Source of the DNA: a bacterium
Lineage (GTDB): Bacteria > Arandabacterota > Arandabacteria > Arandabacterales > Arandabacteraceae
Assembly: GCA_025774405.1 (NCBI GenBank)
Contig: JALGWB010000108.1
Coordinates: 1 to 7,064, forward strand
Reading direction: 5' to 3'
DNA: 7,064 nucleotides
Both the position numbers and the translations under genes were made by a program. The notes under the pieces were generated by a model. It was given only the letters and a program-made list of their open reading frames with translations, was not told where the DNA came from and searched no databases. The number at the start of each line of letters is the position of its first letter. The stretch's first letter is position 1. Positions 1 to 5,415 of this stretch are shown one piece after another.

Positions 1-1
1 G

Positions 2-2479
2 GCTGGCTATGTGGTCGTGGATGAGGATCTGACCATTAAGAGAGTGAGTGAATCAATACTCAGCCGTCTCAATGTGGGAGCTGATCGCATACTGGGCAAG
101 CGGGTTGATGAGTGGGATAGGCTGGCTCTTACAGCCGGCATAACATCGGCAATCCAGAAGGTTATCGATGAGAACAAGAGCATGACCGTACCTAAACTTC
201 CTTACACAATTCCGACAACGGGTGAGAATGTCTTCATCTCGCTTACACTCTATCCGGTCGTGCTTGACGGTCGCCGTTCATGTCTTGTCGTGGTTGAGAG
301 CCTCACCGAGCTGGAGCTCTTGAGGCAAGAGTGTGAACGGCAATGCATCCAGCGGCGGTTGATTGAGGATCATGTCGGTGACGGCATCGCAATCATTGAT
401 CCCTCCGGGAAAGTGGTCGATATCAATGAGGTTTTGTTGAAGCTGATGAAGAAATCGAAGCAGGAGATCCTGGGCAAGAGTCAAGACGAGATATTCGAAA
501 TGACTGTTGAAGAACCCGAGATTCTTCGGGCTTATCGGCAGGAGGCACTTGCCACTGGCAGGATTGTCAAGACCGGCCCCCTCTACCTGAATGGCAAGAT
601 AAGTCATACAAAGAGGAATCTTCAGATCACATATCTTCCAGTTGTTGAATCCGGACGCGTAACCTCCCTTGTCGAGATAGTGAGATTTTTCCCCCAGTAT
701 GACGTCCCAGCCGGGGGTGGTCTGGCTGTTGAGTTGGAGAAGATGCTTCACAAGCGTACGAAAGAGCTTACATCGACGACGGTTCAGCTGCAGCAGGCTA
801 TGTCGAGGCTTGTGCTGGTCGCTCAGTCAGGAATAGCCTTTCGGTCTCTCAAGGGAAGCGAATCGGTGATATCCTATTTTGTTGAGGAAGCCCACCGCAT
901 TCTTGGAGCGGATTTCGTGAGTCTCATGGTTTTCGGATCTGAAGCGGATTTCAAGGATGGTTTCTACGTTTACCATGGCAGTGTTCCATCGGAGGGTGAG
1001 ATACCATCGGATGCTGTTGAAAGAGCTATGACAAGGCTCCGCATGGGTGACCTGGTTGATGAGAATCCAAGAATGGTTCGTCCAAATGTCCTCTTTTATG
1101 AGATCCTGCTTGGTGCAAGCAGGGCCCTGCTAACTGTTTGGAAGAGAGCTAGCAGTTTCAATTCACTGGATCTGAGTCTGTGCGAACTGCTTGTTTCCCA
1201 GCTCAAGTTGTCGATTCCATTTGGGCGCTATGTGGGAAGTATCACAGGTGAGCGGAGGCGCTGGGAGGTTTTGGGACGGATTGCTTTTGAGGTCGCCCAG
1301 GGATCAAAAACTGCAAGTACTATTGGTATTGTTGCAAGGGAGATGGCATCTCACCTTGGGGCACAACGATGCTTCATGATTTTTTCCGGGGGTGACGGCC
1401 TGTGGGTGAGACCGATCGGAAGCGGTGGTGGTGCTGATAGTCTTATGTTGCGGGCAGAGGGTGGAAATGCAGATGCTTTGCAGCGTTTTGTTGTGACAGG
1501 TGTTGCCAAAAACATTTGCCAGAGAAGATGGGCAGGAGGTGGCTCGGAGTTTTCAAAATGTGGATTCACAGATGCACGCTACCAGGATATTCTGGCTGAA
1601 AGGCTTGGAGCCATCCTGAAGGATCTCGACTTCAAGATTTCAGTTGGCAACACCTTCCTGACCGTGCCGCTTACAATTGATCAGGCAGCATGGAGTGTTT
1701 TTGTTCTGGAACTGCCCAGAATACCTACTTTAGCAGGGAACGACATTTGCTTTGCCTGTTTTGCCGCTGGCCTTGTGGATAGTGTCTGGCGAAGTTCGCG
1801 CGCAGCTGAGAAGATGCGTGAACTTGAAGCAGCAAGTGAGACAGTTGGGGAAGTTGCTCACGATCTGAAGTACCCGCTCCTACAGATAAAGAGCATATTG
1901 GGGAGATTTCTCAATCGTAATAAGCGAATCGCTGCCGAACAGATCAAGAGTGCGGTAAGTGAAGTTGAATCGCTGAGATACCTTATCGACGAGCTTATCG
2001 AGATTGCAAATCCGCACAGTCACAAGGCAGAGATAGTGAATGTCAAGGAGGTCATCAATGCTTGTTGCGGGATCGTTCTTTCCGAGACTGAGAGGCGCCG
2101 TGTTAAAGTGAGAGTCAATTGTGCTGAAAATGTGCCCCCGGTATCTATGAATCGCAGAGATCTTAAGAAGGTCATACTGAATCTGCTCGCAAACTCGCTT
2201 AAGGCTATCGATAGGGGAGGCTGGATTGACATCGACATAGATTGTGTTTCAAGTCATGGCAATCAATTCGTCAAGGTGAGTATTAAGGACTCTGGACCCG
2301 GGGTCGCCGGTGATAAGCTGGTCAGTGTCTTTGATCCATTCTATAGCCAGACTGGCGGGAGCGGTATCGGGCTTTTCTCAGCCAGGAAGCGCATGAGGCT
2401 TTTCGGAGGCGATCTCACATGCCACCATGTCGATGACGCCACAGTCTTCACGGCGTGGATTCCGATTGTGGCGTGGTAG
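2..2479 (+). CDS. Sensor histidine kinase, PAS-PAS-GAF-GAF, 5' partial
   Basis: Cytoplasmic sensor kinase that would autophosphorylate on a histidine and pass the phosphate to the regulator encoded next. The reading frame is open to the window edge, and the GTG at 11 lies inside a PAS fold already under way (VVVDEDLTI), so the true start is upstream. Counting that GTG as residue 1: PAS1 about 1-100, PAS2 about 115-230 (GIAIIDPSGKVVDIN), a coiled coil about 238-275, GAF-like domains about 280-410 and 420-600, then a DHp helix with H-box AHDLKYPL (His617 followed by Asp). The ATPase has N-box NLLANSLKAI (Asn728), G1 DSGPGV (Asp760) and G2 GGSGIGL (782-788). No membrane segment is visible in the part seen, so the signal is probably internal, but no ligand or cofactor can be read from the sequence. 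The GAF assignments rest on predicted fold pattern and are weaker than the kinase core. Confidence 0.93.
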   Translation, partial: AGYVVVDEDLTIKRVSESILSRLNVGADRILGKRVDEWDRLALTAGITSAIQKVIDENKSMTVPKLPYTIPTTGENVFISLTLYPVVLDGRRSCLVVVESLTELELLRQECERQCIQRRLIEDHVGDGIAIIDPSGKVVDINEVLLKLMKKSKQEILGKSQDEIFEMTVEEPEILRAYRQEALATGRIVKTGPLYLNGKISHTKRNLQITYLPVVESGRVTSLVEIVRFFPQYDVPAGGGLAVELEKMLHKRTKELTSTTVQLQQAMSRLVLVAQSGIAFRSLKGSESVISYFVEEAHRILGADFVSLMVFGSEADFKDGFYVYHGSVPSEGEIPSDAVERAMTRLRMGDLVDENPRMVRPNVLFYEILLGASRALLTVWKRASSFNSLDLSLCELLVSQLKLSIPFGRYVGSITGERRRWEVLGRIAFEVAQGSKTASTIGIVAREMASHLGAQRCFMIFSGGDGLWVRPIGSGGGADSLMLRAEGGNADALQRFVVTGVAKNICQRRWAGGGSEFSKCGFTDARYQDILAERLGAILKDLDFKISVGNTFLTVPLTIDQAAWSVFVLELPRIPTLAGNDICFACFAAGLVDSVWRSSRAAEKMRELEAASETVGEVAHDLKYPLLQIKSILGRFLNRNKRIAAEQIKSAVSEVESLRYLIDELIEIANPHSHKAEIVNVKEVINACCGIVLSETERRRVKVRVNCAENVPPVSMNRRDLKKVILNLLANSLKAIDRGGWIDIDIDCVSSHGNQFVKVSIKDSGPGVAGDKLVSVFDPFYSQTGGSGIGLFSARKRMRLFGGDLTCHHVDDATVFTAWIPIVAW

Positions 2480-2482
2480 TTC

Positions 2483-2489
2483 AAAGGAG
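2483..2489 (+). promoter_or_regulatory. Shine-Dalgarno site deciding the start of the response regulator
   Basis: AAAGGAG, nine bases before ATG 2499. It favours this start over the in-frame ATG at 2427, which lies inside the kinase gene, has no comparable site, and would add 24 residues with no counterpart before the receiver beta1 strand. The site sits in the 19-base gap between the two genes, so they are probably co-transcribed and translated in sequence. Confidence 0.75.
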
Positions 2490-2498
2490 TGGGAAAGG

Positions 2499-3878
2499 AT
2501 GGCATCGCCCCGAAAAAAGGTTTTGATCGTCGATGACAAGTTGGAGAGCCTTTGGTCGTGCTGCGACCTGCTGCAGGAACGCGGTTACGAGATTGTCACC
2601 TGTACCGATTCTAATGCGGCTCTGAGGATCTTCACTGATGAGCGTCCTGATGTAGTGTTGCTCGATGTGATGATGCCAGGGAAAGATGGGCTTGAGCTCT
2701 TACAAGCTATAAGAGCTAAGGATAGCCAGGTTTGCATAGTGATGCTTTCTGCTTATGGGGATGCCAAGACTGTTGTGTCTGCAATGAAAATGGGTGCTGA
2801 CAATTTCGCCGAAAAGAGCCTGGATCCGGAGAAGATCCTGATTGTCATTGAGAAGGAACTCAAACGCAAGGAAATGGAAGCCGAGTTGGTTGCCTTGAGG
2901 GCAGAGAAGCGGCTGGGTGAAGTGGGAATCGACCAGGTTATAGGCGAGAGCGAATCGATGCAGCAGGTGAAGAAGCGCATAGTCGAGTGTGCAAAGAGTG
3001 ATTCAACGGTGCTTCTAACCGGTGAACCCGGCGTTGGCAAGGACCTGCTGGCAGGTGTGATCCATTATGAGTCCAGCAGACGTGATGAGCCTTTTCAACA
3101 TCTATTCTGCCCGGGTATCCCCGAGACGCTTTTCCAATCTGAACTCTTTGGTCACGAGCGGGGATCCTTTACCGGAGCCTTTAGAACCCGCTCTGGAAGA
3201 ATTGAAGCCGCCGGCGACGGTACGGTTTTCCTAAACGAATTCGTCGAGATACCATCGTCGGTGCAGGCCTCACTCTTGCTCGTGATTGAAACAGGTACAT
3301 TCACACGTGTTGGTGGCGAGGGAAGGGTGCTCACCACCAAGGCACGGTTTATCGGTGCAACCAATGCCAACCTGGCAAAAGCGCTGGCAGCTGGCAAGCT
3401 CCGTGAGGATCTCCTCTTCCGTCTCAAGGAAGAGTGGATTGAATTGCCACCGCTCCGTCAGCGAGACGACGATGTCGTAATACTTGCCAGGCATTTCGTC
3501 AGGGTCTGGGCAAGGCGTTTCAATCGACCCGAGATCAAGCTTTCGGATGAATCGCTTGAGCTGCTGCGACAGTACAATTGGCCTGGTAACGTGAGGGAGT
3601 TACGCCACATGATGCGGCGTGTGGTTATGACAAGCAGTGAGGATGTTATCCTTTCGGATATACTGCTTTCCCGCAGGCATAGCCAGGACGGGTCTCATCT
3701 TTCCTCGAGGGCCGCGGGTTCGTTGAAAGCCCGGCTTAGGGCCGCAGAACGCGATTTCATCGCAGATGCCTTAAGGCATTTCAACGGCAATCGCCGCAAG
3801 ACAGCTCGCTACCTTCAAATAAGCTACCGAGGTCTGCTTGCAAAGATGAAAGCCTACGGTCTGCGCGAAATGGGCTAA
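2499..3878 (+). CDS. NtrC-type response regulator (receiver-AAA+-Fis HTH) with altered catalytic residues
   Basis: A 459-residue regulator of the sigma54 enhancer-binding class, probable partner of the kinase just upstream. The receiver (about 5-120) has the acidic pair Asp12/Asp13, phosphoacceptor Asp56 in LLDVMMPG, Ser84 and Lys106; Lys106 is followed by Ser rather than the usual Pro. The AAA+ domain (about 148-385) has Walker A GEPGVGKD (175-182), the sigma54 loop as GSFTGA (222-227, usually GAFTGA), and arginine fingers Arg302 and Arg308. Walker B reads FLNE, so the Mg-binding Asp is Asn246 while catalytic Glu247 remains. Position 203, equivalent to PspF Asn64 of the glutamate switch, is Phe. 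The C-terminus (about 410-457) is a Fis-type HTH (GNRRKTARYLQIS). Family membership is certain. Whether it hydrolyses ATP and activates sigma54 RNA polymerase normally is open. Length is usual for the family. Confidence 0.95.
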   Translation: MASPRKKVLIVDDKLESLWSCCDLLQERGYEIVTCTDSNAALRIFTDERPDVVLLDVMMPGKDGLELLQAIRAKDSQVCIVMLSAYGDAKTVVSAMKMGADNFAEKSLDPEKILIVIEKELKRKEMEAELVALRAEKRLGEVGIDQVIGESESMQQVKKRIVECAKSDSTVLLTGEPGVGKDLLAGVIHYESSRRDEPFQHLFCPGIPETLFQSELFGHERGSFTGAFRTRSGRIEAAGDGTVFLNEFVEIPSSVQASLLLVIETGTFTRVGGEGRVLTTKARFIGATNANLAKALAAGKLREDLLFRLKEEWIELPPLRQRDDDVVILARHFVRVWARRFNRPEIKLSDESLELLRQYNWPGNVRELRHMMRRVVMTSSEDVILSDILLSRRHSQDGSHLSSRAAGSLKARLRAAERDFIADALRHFNGNRRKTARYLQISYRGLLAKMKAYGLREMG

Positions 3879-3879
3879 T

Positions 3880-3915
3880 GTGCATACTCTTGCACCGCTG
3901 TGCAAGTCCTTGCGC
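3880..3915. promoter_or_regulatory. Two tandem 16-bp palindromes, candidate enhancer (UAS) for the adjacent regulator
   Basis: Site 1 (3880-3895) is GTGCA-N6-TGCAC. Site 2 (3900-3915) is GTGCA-N6-TGCGC, and with flanks it widens to TGTGCAAG-tc-CTTGCGCA (3899-3916, one mismatch). The centres are exactly 20 bp apart, about two helical turns, so both would face the same side of the DNA. They begin two bases after the stop codon of the Fis-HTH regulator. The half-sites resemble NtrC enhancer half-sites (TGCAC/GTGCA), although the spacer differs from the NtrC consensus. Binding by the neighbouring regulator is inferred. The middle arms also form CTTGCAC-CGCT-GTGCAAG (3889-3906), so an RNA hairpin role is an alternative; there is no following T-run. 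Confidence 0.5.
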
Positions 3916-4035
3916 ATCTGAGAATGTAATCCATTGTGCCGACAGAAGGGCGCCCACCTTAACCGCGAAATCCTCGGCGTTCCTGGATTTGATCTTGGTG
4001 AGACAACTGCTTGGAATTAAAGGAGAAAAATAGCA

Positions 4036-4104
4036 ATGTATGGTGGCCCTTGCCTCAAGCCTTCCTTTGCTGGTGTTTGGCAATTACCTGGAATAATGGC
4101 ATAG
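4036..4104 (+). CDS. Possible 22-residue small ORF
   Basis: ATG at 4036 is preceded by AAAGGAG (4019-4025) ten bases upstream, the best ribosome site in the intergenic region, and the frame closes with TAG at 4102. The peptide begins MYGGPCLKPSF and is unlike any family I recognise. It has one cysteine, no signal peptide and no membrane helix. Against it: its 3' end overlaps the sigma54 promoter candidate, no promoter is obvious upstream, and a frame this short arises easily by chance. It might be a leader peptide or noise. Confidence 0.18.
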   Translation: MYGGPCLKPSFAGVWQLPGIMA

Positions 4105-4112
4105 AATATGCT
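4097..4112 (+). promoter_or_regulatory. Candidate sigma54 (-24/-12) promoter
   Basis: TGGCATAGAATATGCT matches TGGCAYRNNNNTTGCW at every defined position except the first T of the -12 block (A here). GG (4098-4099) and GC (4110-4111) are separated by exactly 10 bases, as sigma54 requires. The predicted transcript start is near 4123. It lies about 215 bp downstream of the second palindrome at 3900-3915, a usual distance for looping by an enhancer-binding protein, and such a protein is encoded just upstream. A sigma70 reading of the same bases (TTGGCA 4077-4082, TAGAAT 4102-4107) has a poor 19-base spacer. Confidence 0.45.
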
Positions 4113-4122
4113 CGAATGCCAA

Positions 4123-4326
4123 AGGCGAGAGCACGCTTTGTGGGCGGGCAGTGCCGTCACGCTCCATTGCCGGCGGGGGTTAAGATGCCCCCGCCGATGA
4201 ACTGCACGCTTCATGAGCTGCTGGTGCAGCCATCGGTCCGGCACGGTGTTGTGGTTCGAGCCTGAACTTTGAATCCACAGCGCGGGACGCTTCGAACAGA
4301 GGCGGGAAGCCCCAGCTTCCCGCCTC
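4123..4326 (+). ncRNA. Candidate structured small RNA of about 200 nt
   Basis: Between the sigma54 candidate and the terminal hairpin the + strand can form several stems. CGGCGGGGG 4171-4179 pairs with CCCCCGCCG 4188-4196 (9 bp). CCGATG 4194-4199 pairs with CATCGG 4231-4236, continued inward by CTGCAC 4202-4207 with GTGCAG 4224-4229. GTGCCG 4151-4156 pairs with CGGCAC 4239-4244 and would enclose both. TGTGGTTC 4250-4257 pairs with GAA 4271-4273 and CCACA 4275-4279 around one bulged base. The first two stems share three bases, so they compete at their junction. I do not recognise a known family: it lacks the tmRNA, RNase P, 6S and SRP signature sequences I know. The 5' end is inferred from the promoter, and the 3' end from the hairpin. 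The region could instead be a decayed gene or protein-binding DNA. Confidence 0.35.
4299..4326. terminator. Perfect 12-bp hairpin, possible terminator or insulator
   Basis: GAGGCGGGAAGC (4299-4310) and its exact reverse complement (4315-4326) flank the loop CCCA. The stem is long and GC-rich, as in intrinsic terminators. On the + strand it is followed by ATTGACTTG, with no T-run, so it is not a canonical Rho-independent terminator. On the - strand the bases after it are TGTTCGAAGC, also without a T-run. It ends seven bases before the -35 box of the ABC operon, so it could end the upstream transcript and separate the two units. Confidence 0.45.
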
Positions 4327-4332
4327 ATTGAC

Positions 4333-4360
4333 TTGACATCGACTCTGCGAAGCTTATAAT
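4333..4360 (+). promoter_or_regulatory. Consensus sigma70-type promoter of the ABC operon
   Basis: TTGACA (4333-4338) and TATAAT (4355-4360) both match consensus exactly, separated by 16 bases, one short of the optimum. Transcription should start near 4367, giving a leader of about 100 bases before ATG 4471. Full-consensus boxes suggest strong, housekeeping-type expression unless a repressor intervenes. Confidence 0.8.
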
Positions 4361-4406
4361 TTAACTCCCGGAACTTTTTGGAGCCTTGCTTGTTTAGAAT
4401 TCACTG

Positions 4407-4424
4407 AAGACCTTGTCTGGTCTT
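4407..4424 (+). other. Leader hairpin followed by a pyrimidine-rich stretch
   Basis: AAGACC (4407-4412) pairs with GGTCTT (4419-4424) around a six-base loop, with one further G-T pair possible outside. The T/C-rich run TTCTTCTTTG follows the first arm-closing bases. The stem is short and AT-containing, so it would be at most a weak terminator or a stability element in the ABC leader. No riboswitch family is recognisable. Confidence 0.25.
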
Positions 4425-4470
4425 TCTTCTTTGATTTGCGTTCCGTTATGAATTTGACTGGAGTTGAGCC

Positions 4471-5415
4471 ATGATTTCAGTCAAGAGTCTAACCAAGACG
4501 TTCGGAAGAACGGTCGCTGTCAACAACATTTCCTTCGAAGTGAGCAAGGGTGAAGTGCTTGGCTTTCTCGGTCCCAATGGAGCTGGGAAGACCACCACAA
4601 TGCGAATGTTGACATGCTATCTCATTCCTGATTCCGGCACTGCAACAGTCGCAGGCTGTGACATCGTCGAAGACTCGCTTGAAGTGCGAAAGCATGTCGG
4701 CTACCTGCCTGAAAACGCCCCGCTCTACCTCGACATGGATGTTGTCTCCTATCTGGAGTTCGTTGCCGATGTGCGGGGCATCCCATCATCTGAGAAAGCA
4801 GGTCGAATCAGGCGCATGGTTGAAACATGCGGATTGGAAAGCGTTGTTGGGCGCTATGTCGGTGAGCTCTCCAAGGGTTTCAAACAGCGCGTTGGCCTGG
4901 CTCAGACTCTAATCCATGATCCCGAAATTCTCATCCTCGATGAGCCAACAACCGGTCTTGATCCTTCTCAAATCATAGAAATACGACAGCTGATAAAGGA
5001 AATCGGCAAGGAGCGCACAGTGATCCTCAGCACCCATATACTGCCGGAGGTTGAGGCAACATGCTCGCGCGTGCTGATCATAAACGAAGGCGAGATAGCG
5101 GCCAGCGGCACCCCCGAGGAATTGCATTCAGTTGCCGGTGGTGAGGATTCGATTTACGTTGCGATAAAGGCTGACGATGAAGGAGTTCCTGAAAAACTCA
5201 GTCGCATCTCTGGTGTGACAGCTGTTAAGAAAGTTGGAGATCTTGATGATGGCTACATTCGCTTCCTGCTCAAATCAAAGGATGGTGCAAGGGTCGGGGA
5301 GGAGGTCTTTAGAGCAGCAGTCGAGAATGGTTGGACGATAAATGAGCTGCACCGGGAGACACTTAGCCTTGAAGACATCTTCCTTAAACTCACGACCAAG
5401 GAGAAGTCAGCATGA
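4471..5415 (+). CDS. ABC transporter ATP-binding protein, GldA-like
   Basis: A 314-residue ATPase subunit that would power the permease encoded next. All ABC motifs are intact: Walker A GPNGAGKTT (34-42), Q-loop region GYLPENAPLY (77-86, with Glu at the usual Gln position, as common in ABC-2 ATPases), signature LSKGFKQR (133-140), Walker B ILILDEP (153-159, Asp157 and Glu158), D-loop GLD (162-164) and H-loop His189. A C-terminal extension of about 90 residues follows, as in GldA and related ABC-2 ATPases. ATG 4471 has GGAG at 4460-4463. The stop overlaps the permease start in ATGA, indicating coupled translation. The substrate cannot be inferred. GldA is known from gliding motility in Flavobacterium, but similar cassettes occur in non-gliding bacteria, so the name gives homology and not function. 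Confidence 0.93.
   Translation: MISVKSLTKTFGRTVAVNNISFEVSKGEVLGFLGPNGAGKTTTMRMLTCYLIPDSGTATVAGCDIVEDSLEVRKHVGYLPENAPLYLDMDVVSYLEFVADVRGIPSSEKAGRIRRMVETCGLESVVGRYVGELSKGFKQRVGLAQTLIHDPEILILDEPTTGLDPSQIIEIRQLIKEIGKERTVILSTHILPEVEATCSRVLIINEGEIAASGTPEELHSVAGGEDSIYVAIKADDEGVPEKLSRISGVTAVKKVGDLDDGYIRFLLKSKDGARVGEEVFRAAVENGWTINELHRETLSLEDIFLKLTTKEKSA

Larger units (their letters stand above)
3879..4470. other. 592-base intergenic regulatory region
   Basis: No convincing protein gene covers this stretch; its frames give short, compositionally odd peptides on both strands. In order it holds tandem palindromes (3880-3915), a plain segment (3920-4010) where I see nothing firm, a tiny ORF with a good ribosome site (4036-4104), a sigma54-type promoter candidate (4097-4112), a GC-rich segment with many inverted repeats (4123-4298), a perfect hairpin (4299-4326), a consensus sigma70 promoter (4333-4360) and a 110-base leader for the ABC operon. 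A short purine- and A-rich patch (about 4015-4036) lies between the palindromes and the sigma54 candidate. It could help bending, but I find no good IHF match. Confidence 0.7.

Noticed and set aside
278..751. Open frame on the - strand (157 codons) inside the kinase gene
   Set aside because: It is opposite a conserved PAS region, with no recognisable domain; a shadow frame.
2427..2498. Earlier in-frame ATG for the response regulator
   Set aside because: It would overlap the kinase C-terminus by 53 bases and add residues with no receiver homology, while ATG 2499 has AAAGGAG at good spacing.
3996..4011. Second GG-N10-GC pair (TGGTGAGACAACTGCT) ahead of the small ORF
   Set aside because: It deviates from the sigma54 consensus at four defined positions, and bare GG-N10-GC pairs are expected by chance in a gap this long.
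4077..4107. TTGGCA ... TAGAAT as a sigma70 promoter for the structured segment
   Set aside because: The 19-base spacer is outside the good range; the sigma54 reading of the overlapping bases fits much better. Not excluded as a weak start.
4250..4266. GGTTCGAGCC, resembling a tRNA or tmRNA T-loop
   Set aside because: The flanking bases TGTGG and CTGAA do not form a T-stem, and no acceptor stem, anticodon arm or CCA end fits around it.
4011..4328. Open frames on both strands of the intergenic region (84 codons on +, 103 on -)
   Set aside because: Both give odd, Arg/Pro/Cys-rich peptides without domain signs. The + frame needs a TTG start, and both are explained by the GC-rich stems.
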